From Strigops habroptila (taxonomy: Eukaryota > Chordata > Aves > Psittaciformes > Psittacidae), in NCBI RefSeq assembly GCF_004027225.2, contig NC_044282.2, forward strand, positions 59,699,225 to 59,763,224: a DNA stretch of 64,000 bases, in the 5' to 3' direction. Under the pieces are notes generated by a model that did not search any database, was not told the origin of the DNA, and was given only the letters and a program-made list of their open reading frames with translations. Made by a program: the position numbers and the translations under genes. Below are positions 52,656-64,000 of this stretch, one piece after another (positions within the stretch are counted from its first letter, which is position 1; the number at the start of each line of letters is the position of its first letter).

Positions 52656-52887
52656 TGATGAATCCCTGGACTTCCCAAGCAGAATATCCCCCTCGCTTCT
52701 GGCTCCTGGAACTATCTCCTGATGTTATCTCTCCTCCCCGTCTCTGCCACTCGAAGGTGGTGTGACAGCAGGAATGGAAGCGCAGCTCCTGCTGGCTTCT
52801 CATGATCTGGAGACATCCTGTCATGGGTCTGGTGGTGTTTGGGCAAAGGCTGCTTTTCCTTGGCTTCAATAAAGACATCTAGTTTCA

Positions 52888-53815
52888 CAGCATGGTTGAG
52901 TTTGGAAGGGATCTCTGGAGGTCATCTGGTCCATCCCCCCTGCTCAGGCAGGGCCACCCAGAGCCAGTTGCCCAGGACCACATCTAGATGGCTGTTGAAT
53001 ATCCCCAAGGATGGAGACTCCATCACCTCTTTGGGCAACCTGTGCCAGTGCTTGGTCACCCTCACAGTAAAAAAGTGTTTCCTGATGGCCAGAGGAACCT
53101 GCTGTGTTCCAGTGTGTGCCCATGGCCTCTGGTCCTGGCACTGTGCACCACTGAAAAGAGCCTGGCTCCCTTCTCTTTGCACTGTCCCTTCAGGTATTTA
53201 GATACATTGGTAAGATTTCCCTGGAGCCTTCTCTTCTCCAGGCTGAATAGACCCAGCTGTCTCAGCCTCTCCTCATAGAAGCAATGTTCCAGCCCCTTCA
53301 TCAACTTGGTGGCCTTTGCTGGACTCTCTCTAGCATGTCTATGTCCGTTTGGGACTGGGGAGCCCAGAAGTGGACATGCAGTACTCCAGGTGTGGCCTTA
53401 TGAGTGCTGAGTAGAGGGGAAAGATCATGTTCCTCGAACTGCTGGCAATGCTTGATTGAATGCAGCCCAGGATACCTTCAGGATAGCCTACTTTGCTGCA
53501 AGGACCTGTTGGTGGCTTATGTTTAACTTGGTGTCCACCAGCACACCCAGGTCCTTTCCTGTAAAGCTGCCTTTCAGCTGGGTGACCCTAGCACGTATGG
53601 GTGCATGGGCTTGTTCCTCCCCAGGTGCAGGACATTGCACTTGTCTATGTTAGGCTTCATGAGGCTCCTGTCAACCCATTTACTCAACCTATCGAAGTGG
53701 GTGGCAACACAAGTCCCTGGTGCATCACCCACTCCTTCCAGTTCGTTACCATCTGCAAGCTTGCTGAGGGTAACCTGTCTCTTAAAGTTTCCCAATATCC
53801 AGGGAAGAAACTGGA
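52888..53815 (-). mobile_element. CR1 LINE 3' fragment (about 930 bp)
   Basis: Antisense CR1, the longest in the window. It runs from AGCATGGTTGAGTTTGGAAG through CTCTTCTCCAGGCTGAATAG and CTCCAGGTGTGGCCTTATGA to about CCCAATATCCAGGG, covering the 3' UTR and part of the end of the CR1 reading frame. It begins about 15 bases after the unit 4 poly(A) signal. Confidence 0.93.
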
Positions 53816-55363
53816 TGCCTCTTCCTCTTTTCCCACCTAGAGCCCATACAAGACCAGCCCTGCTGCTCTCTGATATTAGGCACTAACCTCAGCCCTTCTA
53901 CAGACACACATACAAAACTGTGCTATAGCTGCAGGTGAACATGTATGTTTGTCTGTGCACAGTTCTGCGTGTGACCACAATAATTGTCAGGTAAGAGCAA
54001 GACCAGGCTGTTCTACAGGTAAATCTGGCTTCACAACAATGAGGCACCTCCAGGTTTAAACCAGGAAGGCAGGTCAGCAAGGTGTACAGCCAGGATCAAA
54101 GCTGGCAAATAGCTCAAGCAAGGGCCAGGGAAAGAAAATTGAGCTTAAAAGCAGCTCTCAAGTCATCTTTGGGAGAGTCCTGCTTATCAAAGCTCTTTCT
54201 CATGCAGTGCTGTTACTCAAGGCCATGTAGCAGCTCCGTGTGAATCCTGGCTTCAAAACAAGACAGCTAAACCCCTGAAAGCCCAAGTGCTGATGAGGAC
54301 AAGGGAGGTCCCTCCCTGCTGTGTGATGGGATGGGGCATGAAGCAGCACAGGTCCCAGCAGGGTCTCCAACAGGGATGGTTACAATGTGCTAAAGCAAGA
54401 TGAGGAGGAGCCCAGGGCCTCCAGGATAGGTACTGCCCACCCCAGGGACACTGCCCAGCACAGACGTCCATAAACATCTGGTGCTGCTGGTGCCTGCGGC
54501 TGTCAGGAATAAGGACCAGGACATGGGTGACATTTGGCCGTTCATAGCAAGCAATGTCCTGTATACTTTGTCAAGGTAAAGGTCGAGGCTTGAAAAGCAT
54601 CAACAAGAAATTTCAGCTTTTGAGTTGTAGAGAAACCTCAACAGTTGGTGGCCAGCTACCCCCTGACTCCTGTATGTTGAGAAATAACGATGTTTCCTGT
54701 CCTTTACTTCCACAATGTGCACTTCATTCCCAAACATAACCGTAAAAGGTTACATTGCCAAGCAGTGCCACTCAAGGAAATCATTTGCACAAGATCAGGC
54801 AGAACTGCAGGAGGTAAGAAAGGGGTTGAGACAGAATATTTCAGTACCAAATACTATGTCACACGTGAAGTATGTATACCGTATCTTCCACAGTACATAC
54901 AGCATGCAACACATTTGGCAGGTTCCAATTCCTCTGACTTAATTTGGGTCACTATAGGTGCAGTGGTGGCTAGATTCCCATCACAATCAATAGAGTCAGG
55001 AGAACCAACAGACTGGTGAGGATGGATTCAGTTTCTCGAATGTTGTCAGCGCAACTTCTAGTGCTGTGTGATATTCTGCCTGACCTCCATGTGCTGTTGT
55101 GGAAGAGTCAAGGCTTCTTGCAAGTCATGACTTGAGTATAGGAGATCATGCCGCAGAAGATTAGAATTTGGATGGGACATCTAAGGAAAAGTTTGTTCCC
55201 TGCTAAGAAGTGCAAAGGGATAGTCATAGGGCATATAAATGCTGCCATTTTGGCAGGCAAGCAAAATCCCCTCCTGAACATCATCTCGTAAATGTGTGTA
55301 TCCCAATGGAGAACCGAAGGGAGTGTGCTGGATGGTGGAGGCACCTAATGAAGAGAGATCAGT
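53816..55363. other. Spacer before the AvBD2 side, no gene seen
   Basis: No exon or repeat family recognised on either strand. No further array unit follows unit 4. Confidence 0.5.
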
Positions 55364-56155
55364 TGTCTTGATTTCAGCTGTGACAGAGTTAATTTTCTTT
55401 CTGGTAGCTTTGTACTGGTAGTAATGTGTTTTTCTTTCTGATGCTGTGTTTTGGCTTTAGTTTGAGAACAATGTTGACAACATGCCGATGTTTTAGTTGC
55501 TCAGTAGCAAAGACTTTTCAGTCTCTCATGCTCTGCCAGTGAGGAGGGGTAAAAGAAGCTGGGAAGGAGCACAGCCAGGGGGTATTCCATGCCACAGAAT
55601 GTCAGGCTCAGAACAGAAACTGGGCAGAGTTGGCTGGGTGTTGCCAATCACTGCTCGGGGATGAGGTGGGTATCAGTCATCAGGTGGTGAGCAGTTGTAT
55701 TGTGCATCACTTCGAGATTTTTTGTTTGGTTTGTTTTACTCTCTTTCTCTTTTTATTTCCTTTTATTATATATTTACTGTGAGGGTGGTGAGGCGCTGGT
55801 ACAGGTTGTCCAGAGAAGCTGTGGCTGCTCCGTCCCTGGCAGTGTTCAAGGCCAGGTTGGATGGTCCTTGAAGCAACCTGGTCTAGTGGGAGGGTATCTA
55901 GTGGAAGGTGTTGTAACTGCATGATCTTTAAGGTCCCTTCCAACCCAAGCCATTCTGTGATTTGATGAAGACGATGATGATGATTACTGCTATTATATTT
56001 TACCTTATTTCAGTTATTAAACTATTCTTGTCTGAACCCATGTGCTTTACCTTTTTTTTTAACATTTTGATTCTCTTCCCCCTCCCATTGGAGGAGGGAA
56101 GGTAAGCAAGGTGGCTGTGTGGTACTTAGTAGCCAACTGGCCTTAAACCACGGCA
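55364..56155 (+). mobile_element. Solo LTR, avian ERVL type, with a nested CR1
   Basis: Sense LTR starting TGTCTTGATTTCAGCTG, with the CTCATGCTCTGCCAGTGAGG block and ending CCTTAAACCACGGCA. Five-base flanks (TCAGT and CCAGT) look like a slightly decayed target duplication. The LTR is split by the CR1 at 55775-55966. No internal region is present. It is noticeably diverged from the LTR in unit 1, so the two are separate insertions. Confidence 0.9.
55775..55966 (+). mobile_element. CR1 fragment nested in the LTR
   Basis: Sense CR1 3' end from TACTGTGAGGGTGGTGAGGC to CCATTCTGTGAT, lying inside the ERVL LTR. It is therefore younger than the LTR. Confidence 0.9.
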
Positions 56156-56740
56156 CCAGTATAAGCTGTTCTCCATCTATTATCGCTTATGCTTCCTCAT
56201 AGAGGGACAGATGGGGAAAAAAAAGCAAAACTGACATCCAGTTGTTGTGCAATTACAGGACAAACAACTTCTGGAGGGGAAAGAACTGGCATAAATTGTT
56301 ACATTATTTTAAAAAGAGACTGCGTCTTTCCTGGGATGCTCATGGGCATCTTCCAGAAGCCAGAATATTAAGTCTCAGATGCTGATGTTTTAATGGATGG
56401 TGGGTGTCTGGGATTTTAGTTATTTCTATTTCTCTTTCCCCAAGAAAAGATTTCTACATAGTAAGAAAAAAAGGATTTTGGCATCTGAACACATTCTCGC
56501 AAAGGGAAGTTGAGTTTTTCCACCCATCATTTCTCTTGGTACTGGAGGGTAAGGCCTTCAGTCCATGTCTGGCTAGACCTGGACAGCTGTATGTCTCAGA
56601 AAAGCTCAAGTTAAAGAGCAGATGGCACTGTAAACTGTTGCCCTCCAGGGTCTGTATGTCAAAACCCAGGTAGGATCATTGCCTTCAGCCCATGCAACAA
56701 AACCCCATGTTTCAGTGATGTGAATGCTAAGCAACAACAA
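56156..56740. other. Spacer between LTR and AvBD2 3' end
   Basis: No gene or repeat recognised. Confidence 0.5.
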
Positions 56741-56746
56741 TTTATT
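56741..56746 (-). promoter_or_regulatory. AvBD2: Poly(A) signal of AvBD2
   Basis: AATAAA on the minus strand about 195 bases past the AvBD2 stop codon. Confidence 0.8.
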
Positions 56747-56939
56747 CGAAACAAGAGGGAAAGCAATGAAGAATACATTTGGATTTACTCTGCATCATAA
56801 AGCTTTTTTGCATTAAAAATGAAAGGTGCATGAGGCTTCGTAGCAGGATTCAGTGGTTTTGGCAGTAAGGGGGTTCGAAGCAAATGCCTAGGTTTAGAAG
56901 AAATTCTCATCACTCTTGAATGGGTTGTCCATGAAGTTT

Positions 56940-58513
56940 TTATGCATCCCATGGCCTGTGCAAAGGAAAAATAAATAAAACTAGATTCTCTTTCTGCTTG
57001 CATTCCCTCCTTACTTACTCAGTCCATGCATATTTTCCTCTTGGGCATAAGTACTTTCCAAAATACCTAATGTTATGTGTAGCCATGCTGGGACAGTCCT
57101 GTGCACTCATCCCTATGAGTAAGAAGAGTGTTTTCCTATTGTTTCAGGAAAAGCAGGGAATTAAATTGGTGTCCCTTTATACAGGGGTGAATGCATTTGT
57201 TCTTGAATGAAAACAGAATGCTACCTCTCATATGATAATTTCATTTTACCACACTGTTGCACTTTTTGCACACATTTGATGACACTCAGATACCTGTTTT
57301 CACCCTGCACCGTAGCTGAATTCCTCTCTGTTGCCCATAGAAGTCCAGTTCTGCAAATACCAAACCCTGATATTTTCCTCTGGCACAGGAGCTGCAAAGG
57401 GTTACGCAGAGCTGCAACAGCACAAGACTGACATCTCCAACAGCACTGTATCACTCTCGCTGGGGCAGATCATGATGCACTTCTTGAGAGAAAGAGAACC
57501 ATGCAGCTCAACCTACTTCAAAACTTGGCTGTCCTCATGGCATGTTAGGTATTTTTCCTCACTCAGCAATTTGAATGTTCATTAGCACCTTGGGGTTAAG
57601 GACACAGGCAAAATAGATTTGTCTGATCATACTGCAGATAAGTCTTGGTGAATGCCAAACTCACGATTTGCAGCAGGAGCGGAACCCAAAGCAAGTTCCA
57701 ACTCTGACCAGATGGATGGGGCATCTTCCAAAGTAACAGGACCCTTTTCTACAGAGAAACATGTCCCGCCGGGGTGAAGACAAACCTGCAACAGCAACAC
57801 AAGATTTCCTTTCCTCTCATTCTGCAGGGCAGGAAAATGCAGTCATAATGCCAGAGGGTTTCCCATTTGTTGAGCTGCCTTCAGAACCAACTTGCCTAAA
57901 GACTGTTGCCTGGATTTGGCCATGTTGAAAGGCTGTGTTTACAAAGTGAGTAAAGAAGTGAGTTTACAAAGCAGATCTACACCTTGTAGAGGTGGGATCA
58001 TAAGGTCACAGTGCATCTAAATGGATGGCCCTTAGGTCCACGTAGAGAATGATACAGACCTCCTGACTCATCATCCTTTCTTTACCTTATAGGAAAGGGT
58101 CATGGGTCCAGAGGCTTTAGTATCAGCTCCTATCCCAGAATAGTTGGCCAGACTTCATTTTCATCTGCATATGCACTGCTGAGTGTGCTGTTATCCAAAC
58201 ACCAAGTCAGGTGTCTAACACTAGACTATTCAACGTGATCTTTTTAGGGAGATACCAGAAGTGAAAAATCACTTTTGTTCAGAAGTCATAATTTCTCCAC
58301 CTTTGAAAGAGTTTTTATAGGAGAGTACAGGCTCTGAGCTATATGATAACTCTTGCTCAGTTTCAAGCAATTTTAACCAGTAGTGGTTCAAATGTGCTGG
58401 GGAGTTTACTTCAGATAGACAAAAATCCCCTTCTAGCATCTCTCTTTCATCTTACCTGGAGAAATTTGAAGTGCCAAAAAGAGGAGAGAAAAGAGCAGGT
58501 AAAGGATCTTCAT
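56940..58513 (-). CDS. AvBD2: Avian beta-defensin 2, complete, opposite strand
   Basis: Secreted antimicrobial peptide, known in chicken as gallinacin-2 from heterophils and bone marrow. Minus-strand coding exons in order: 58513-58456, 57785-57665, 56955-56940, giving 64 residues, as I recall for chicken AvBD2. Signal MKILYLLFSLLFLALQISPG. The mature part starts LSSPRRDMFLC and continues GSCYFGRCPIHLVRVGTC and FGFRSCCK. Cysteines are 31, 36, 41, 51, 57 and 58, with the four-residue first loop that distinguishes AvBD2. The phase-2 donor joins the seventeenth-base-scale terminal exon to give SPWDA and stop, matching chicken WPWNA. The signal exon begins at 58534 after a CTACAG acceptor; a non-coding first exon lies near 59725-59788. 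It is the only defensin here on the minus strand. Confidence 0.95.
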
Positions 58514-59618
58514 GACCACAGATTTGATGTGTTACTGTAGGGAAATGAGCAAGAAGTCTTTCTTGACAGGCAGTCTCTGGGATCTACAGTCTTCTGAAGC
58601 ATATAAATACTGTATTAATCAAAAGGGCATTTATATCACCTATTTGAAAAATAACCAGGAAGACCCATACGATATCATAACTGCTGTGTGAGCGTTTCTG
58701 GGAGAAAATAAATATATATGGGGCAACATACTCTAGGGATATGTGATCATTAAATTATTTTAATAGTTTGACTGCTCAGATTTCTTTCACACTTTGCAAA
58801 TAGTCCTGGTCCAAATGCAGTCATTATTTAATTTTTAGTTAATTTTTTAATCTAAATGTTGTTTATAGTAAACAACATTAAACAAAATGAGGTAATTATA
58901 CAGTCAAATTTACAAACTTCAGGGAAAAAATTTGCAATGTTAAAATTTATCAAGAAATAGCAGTTAAAATCAACTCGCCCAAAATCTTCAGTCTTAGTCT
59001 TATAGATTTACAGGCAGCAGTTCTAGAATGGAAATGTACAGCCAGATCAGTTCCCATTTGACAAATGAAACTTGAAAAGGAAACATGAAATGCCCTTATA
59101 GAAAGTTAATAATTGAGCTAATATCTGCAAAATGGGATAAGACAGCCTAGAAGGGGGTTTCTGGATAAAGAAGAAGTAGTTAATATCATACATCTTAGCA
59201 TTAGAGAATCTTCTGATCTGCCACAAATTATGTTCTCTTAAGCAAGGAAGAGAAAGGAGATTGTGCTGAAATCTCATATTTCTGTAAATGGAATGGTAGA
59301 GGGTGGCCCAAACCAGCTTTGAAATTAGTATTTGAAGTTTATACAAATTTCTATATATTTAAAAATATCAGGACAAACAAGTAGGCAAAGTCAACAGTTC
59401 TGAAAATGAAATGAAATTCTTAACATGGAGGCAGAAAAAATATATACTGGACAGACCTCTCTACAGCAACCTGACCCAGCCAGTTTTTAAGCAGAGTATT
59501 TTTATCAAAGTATTTGAAGTATTAGCATATATTTGAATTACTTATTCAACATGTGTAATTTCTGGAAAACTTAGATTAACTTTTTCAGTAACCGACAGAT
59601 TTAGGCTAATAATACAGA

Positions 59619-59670
59619 GGTTTGGGGTTTTGTGGGTTGTTTTTTGTTTTGGATTTTGGGGTTTTTTTTA
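59619..59670 (+). repeat. G/T-only low-complexity tract
   Basis: About 50 bases almost without A or C, with GGGG and GGG runs between T runs (TTTGGGGTTTTGTGGG), in AvBD2 intron 1 about 55 bases past exon 1. It could fold as a G-quadruplex on the non-template-sense plus strand; otherwise it is simple sequence. Confidence 0.7.
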
Positions 59671-59724
59671 GGAAAAGACAACAGCAGACATTGAAAGAAA
59701 GATTGAAAAGAAATAAGAAGTTAC

Positions 59725-59818
59725 CAGGTATCAGGTGAGCCCAGAAGCCAAAGAAGACCTGCTCTTGGTCCCTCCCCTCCAGATGAATTTGGTTGTGGGG
59801 ATGAGACCCTCTTTTATA
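59725..59818 (-). promoter_or_regulatory. AvBD2: AvBD2 core promoter and non-coding exon 1
   Basis: On the minus strand TATAAAAG lies at 59818-59811. Transcription should start about 25-30 bases on, near 59788. The exon would end at 59725, before a GTAACT donor after ATACCTG. Intron 1 then runs to the acceptor before 58534. This is the same gene plan as in the array. Confidence 0.7.
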
Positions 59819-59819
59819 C

Positions 59820-60914
59820 TGTGTTTCCTAGGGGGAGTGACCGCTGCTTTCTCTTCTCAAGAAGTACACATTGAACCAATCAAAAAATTACCCACTTTTT
59901 TTGTGACTTTTAATCCAACCAGAATCAAGTTGATTTCCATTTCCCAGTGAAAAGGCAGGGTTTCTCTTCGAACCTATTGAAGCTTTTCTTCTTCAAAATC
60001 CCAGTTATTCATGCAATACCTCTTGTGACACTCCAGTTTGTGTAAGATACGTTAAGCCACCTTGGTATGTGTCAAACATCTTAGGATATACGTTGAACTA
60101 TTCCTGCTTAGGAGAAACAGAAGCCATTGTGGTACAAAACATCTGCGTGCTTCTCTGCACTCCCAGTTAGTTTATTTTCTGTTCCATAAATATGGACTAT
60201 AAGAACACAGAATGGATATGTGAAACCAAAACAAGCATCCATTGGCTTAGTAGCCAATGTCATCTCTGCTTCTTCTGTCCTGGGAAGTAGCAAATAAATA
60301 TTCCATTTTCATCTCTCTACATCACTACTTGTGATGTGGTCTTCTCTTACAGTCTCCCTTGATCGTCTATTTTCCCACAATGAAAAGCGGGATTCTATCA
60401 GACACATAGCAGATAAGTCTTTAAATGGATCCAGCTATTTCAGTGGGTCATTCCTGGCATACATTTATCTTCTTTCTTTCAGTTCTATTATGCCCTTTGG
60501 GGAACGTGCTGGTTAGAATTACATGTAATCTCCAAAATTCATCTTGGATTTGTATAGTGCCTAATCATACTTATTCTTTTGGTTTCAGATCCTTTTTTCC
60601 CCCTCAATTCCTAACATTTGCCTTGCCTTTTTGTCCACAGGTGAACACTGGCATTTCTAGAGTGGTATCCACTTGCATTAGTGCAGTTTTGAAGTAACGC
60701 CCTGATGGTCCCTTGTGACTTCATGCTGGTTCAGTTTGCAGAGGAGTTTTTGTGTGTGCAAACTGGATTCTTTAGGAGGAAAGAGGACCAGAATTTTTCT
60801 TTGAATGTACTCCGAAGGCAGTCTGAAGGCACTCCAATACCTACTGTGGAATGATCAATGTGTGGGCTATCACTTCAAGGCCCTGTGGAGTGTACATAAC
60901 ATTTCTTTTGGAAA
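59820..60914. other. AvBD2 upstream region, no gene seen
   Basis: No further signal-peptide or six-cysteine exon was found on either strand. No repeat family recognised. Confidence 0.5.
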
Positions 60915-61303
60915 CCTAGAGGGTTTGGACTGGAGGATCAGCCATCTGAGGAGAGGCTGAAGGACCCGTCTTGGTCCAGCTTGGACATGGTTAAGGGTCA
61001 TGTTCACAACTACCTAATCCACACTCTTCTCAGAGGTACACAGTGGAAGGATGAGGTAACAGACACAAACAGTGAGAAAAATTCCAATTAGATACGAGAA
61101 AAAAAACCCTCTCACAATGAGGGTTGTCAAACACTGGAATAGGGGCCTGGAGATTTTATAGGGTCTTGATCCTCTTATAGATATTCAAAATCAGCTGCAG
61201 AAAGACCTAAGCAAACCAGCCTATCTTTAAAACTGGCTCTGTCTGGGGGGATGTATGGACCAGGTGGTCTCCAAGCAGCCATTCCAACTCAGATTGTTTT
61301 GTG
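60915..61303 (+). mobile_element. Old CR1 LINE fragment
   Basis: Degraded sense CR1: GAGGAGAGGCTGAAGGACC-like, then CTCACAATGAGGGTTGTCAA and the CCATTCCAACTCAGATTGTT end. It is more diverged than the other CR1s here. Confidence 0.8.
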
Positions 61304-64000
61304 GTTTATTCAATAGCAAAACCCAAGTCCAACTGAATTCATAAATTGATTTAATGAAGATTTGATGAGCCTCAGCACAACCTCTAAGCTCTAGTGATCC
61401 TTTCCTATCTACTGATCTTCCATTGCACCAAGTCACTTGCTGACATACCCAATAACTATCCAGACACTAATACTATATACTTTTTCAGATCATCTTTTAC
61501 TTTATGCGTCACTTCAGTCAACAAATATTGTTCATGCACCAGAAGTGCATCATAATAGGTTATGATATCTTTGCTATTTTGAATGACTAATTGACCAAGA
61601 TCTCTGCAAATGACACCCCATCTTACAGATGGGTGTCATCTTACAAATCTTACATTTACTATCAAAACTAAACTGAAATATTTCAATTGCTTTCTGGTTC
61701 CTCAGTTTAATTACTAGTGATGTGATTGTTTCAACACTCTGATATTAATTTATTAAGTATACAGAAGTGTTCATGTGTGCATACATGCACAGACACACAT
61801 AGATACATATGCATGTGAAAACATGCCTACAAATGATTTTTCTTAAATGCCTACCCTGATAATTGGGATAACTTTTTATTTTCTATGTATTTTTATCAGT
61901 GAACTGTTTTTTCAGTAGGAAAAAATATTATACTTGAATGTCTGGTGTCTTTACGAAGTTCTGGCCATAAAGCAGAAAGTGGAGGGAATAAAATTGCAAA
62001 AGTTGCAGTTACTTCACAGCTTGCCAAGAGTTTGTGGTTAGTTTGCTTCCAACTGCTACTGTTACTCAACCTGATTCCTCCAGGAAACAAAGATGCATCG
62101 TTAATTTTTACCCTGTGCAGGACCCTATGTGCAAGTAATGTCAAGGACCTGGCTTTAACACTGAGCATTCTTGACACCATTGATTATAAATTCTACATGG
62201 TCACTCCCATCATTACCATCAAAATACCTCTGCCTGGACATGGGGAAGGGAGAAGCAGAGGAGGGATGGAGCACCTTTGGTTGTTTAAATCTCACTGTGG
62301 TAAAGGCAGACCTTATCAAGGTTTTGGTTTGTGGCTTTCAGGGTGGATAACATCTCCATCCCCACCTACAGCTCTTGTTTCTACAAGCAGGAGACAGTCA
62401 GCTAGTTTCAAACATGAGGAGGGACATAGCAGTGTTTGGCCCTTCACAATCTCAGTGTTTTACTCCAGTGCTGCTTGCTGGTAGACCTGACTTACACCAG
62501 GATCACAGTAGCACCAACTATACATTCCTTTATGCAGGGTGCATGGGTAGAGCAGTGCATGGGATCCAGCCCAGCTAACCTGGGCAGCACCTCACAATCA
62601 TTTGGATCTTGACATTATGTAAGTAATCCTCTCTGTGCAAAACACCATCTACTTGCTTGCTATTTTCAGTGCAGAGAGAAAGGGAGTCTTCATGGAGAGT
62701 TTCCTTTTGCTCAAATAACGTTTCTTTTATTTTCTTGTTTCATCAAAGTTCAGAAGATGATCCAGTTAGTTACATTTCTTTCTATGTCAAGTCTTCATTC
62801 CAACTTCTTCAAGCTGGAGTTCACCAACAATGTCACACTCCCTCACCCACTGCAGGTCCAGATCACCCAGCTCTCTTTGGAAGAGGAGAAATATTACAAT
62901 AGGATCAGCATTTTTCATAATAATGTAGCACATACATAGACCCCTGGCACAAGAACTGATAGATGGATCCTGAAGTGCTGCTCTGTCTGATGCAGTTGGA
63001 AAACTATGAGGGAAGTTTCTTCACAAGGAGGCTGCAGCGTGTAGGGAGGAGAAATGGCTTTTATCCTTTTCAGATGAAGATGAATGTTTACTCTGCCAAG
63101 ATCACTTCCCAGAAAGGAAGGAGGATCTTACCTCTATCTCGGGAGTCAGTTTCTAGCATAGCAGATGAGGCAATTAGGAGGAAAAGGAGGAATCTCAAAC
63201 TCTGTTGCTAATAGTTTTTTGGTGAAAAAAAAAAAGGCAGGGAGGTCTTTCAGCAGTGTCTCCCCTATTTAAAATGCTACTTTGCAGAATACCTGTCTGC
63301 TGTTCCATCCATCTCCTCCAGGGGATGGTTTGCCCATGGCAATGACGGCCCCAGGCATGTGGAAATCATTGCATGAAGGCATAGCTAGAACATCGGGAAC
63401 AACAAGAAGATGATCCCAAGCAGCTTACCAAAGAACAGATGTTTAAATGTGCTTCAAAGAGGAGCTTGGTTGAACAACAGTGATGGCTTGTGGCCTAGCT
63501 AGCCACAGGCTACTCCTCAGTCATATGGTAGCATCATCCCTTAGCCTCCCTCATGTGCACTAGACTGAATTCTAGCTGTAAAACATAATCAATGCACAGG
63601 AGATCAAGGTGTTTTGATGCCACTGTGGAATGTACAGTCTAGAAATTCAGTATCCTTGAGGTTAGCTGCAAAAGCTGTTAGCAGCAGTTGCACTGCCAAG
63701 GAGTACATCCACCAAAAAGAGGACAACCAGTATTTTGATGCTGTTCAATAGTTGTAAGTGAATTTACAAGGCACGTACTATGTTATAATTAACAGATAAA
63801 GTTTTGAGCCAAGTATAGATCATCTGAATCAATAACGAATAGACACAGTCATAAACTTAAAAAAATACACAAAAAATATTTAATCAAGCTCAAGACTAAT
63901 GATTACGCAGTTATCTTGAGTAACCAGGGAGAAATGATGAGATTAACAGCTGTACAAAAAAATCTGCCATACCCTTTATTTTTGGCTTGACAGCTAACTG
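61304..64000. other. Right-end intergenic DNA, no gene seen
   Basis: A/T-richer sequence. Several short open frames (for example 61945-62484 and 62963-63211, plus strand) have no recognisable domain, no defensin signal exon and no cysteine pattern. The remaining AvBD genes expected in this cluster (AvBD6-13) must lie beyond the right edge, if present. Confidence 0.5.

Larger units (their letters stand above)
35560..52880 (+). repeat. Four-unit tandem segmental duplication carrying AvBD3/AvBD1-like genes
   Basis: Four head-to-tail units share the same order: a promoter block with TGCATGAGGATAA, a TATA region, a non-coding exon ending near ATCAGGCAG, the signal exon, the six-cysteine exon, the terminal exon and a TTGAATAAAG poly(A) site. 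Approximate starts are 35560 (unit 1), 40550 (unit 2), 44900 (unit 3) and 49800 (unit 4). Units 1-3 also share sequence past the poly(A) site. Unit 4 is the most diverged. Insertions differ between units: a solo LTR in unit 1, an inverted AvBD5 piece in unit 2, and CR1s after units 3 and 4. Confidence 0.92.

Noticed and set aside
60000-64000. Possible further defensin genes at the right end.
   Set aside because: I searched both strands for MKILYLL or MRILYLL signal exons and six-cysteine exons and found none; the cysteine counts of the short frames do not fit.

Overview
The window is bird nuclear DNA. It is dense in CR1 LINE fragments ending in the usual short 3' octamer repeats, carries two solo LTRs of the avian ERVL type, and its genes are intron-split. 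Gene content matches the avian beta-defensin (AvBD) locus, chicken chromosome 3 type, with its left flank. Lineage cannot be fixed from this sequence alone; the ERVL LTRs and the expanded AvBD1/AvBD3 set suggest a neoavian rather than a galliform bird.

Left third (1-20.2 kb): two flanking genes on the minus strand. TRAM2 is present only as its first coding exon (9040-9159), in a CpG island with a 41-bp minisatellite just upstream; its first intron fills 1-9039. XKR5 (14936-19931) is complete in seven coding exons (648 codons). XKR5 also borders the beta-defensins in mammals, so this is conserved synteny. A possible orphan terminal exon with one membrane helix lies between them (10662-10853).

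Middle (20.2-35.5 kb): mostly CR1-rich intergenic DNA, then AvBD4 (26300-28728) and AvBD5 (32441-33344), both plus strand. Both are complete down to the tiny terminal exons encoding the last residues.

Right half (35.5-59.8 kb): a tandem array of four units, each with a promoter, a non-coding first exon, a signal-peptide exon, a six-cysteine exon and a short terminal exon: two AvBD3-like genes (36974-38348, 41413-42768) and two AvBD1-like genes (46436-47484, 51230-52655). The units are mosaics: signal exon and intron of units 1 and 2 are almost identical while their defensin exons differ strongly. An inverted, headless AvBD5 pseudogene lies between units 2 and 3, and one solo LTR sits in unit 1 with matching empty sites in units 2 and 3. 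AvBD2 follows on the opposite strand (56940-58513) with its own TATA promoter near 59.8 kb. The last 4 kb show only an old CR1.

The seven defensins encode secreted cationic antimicrobial peptides of the innate immune system. Within the array the shared promoter block has decayed differently in each copy, which predicts different expression.
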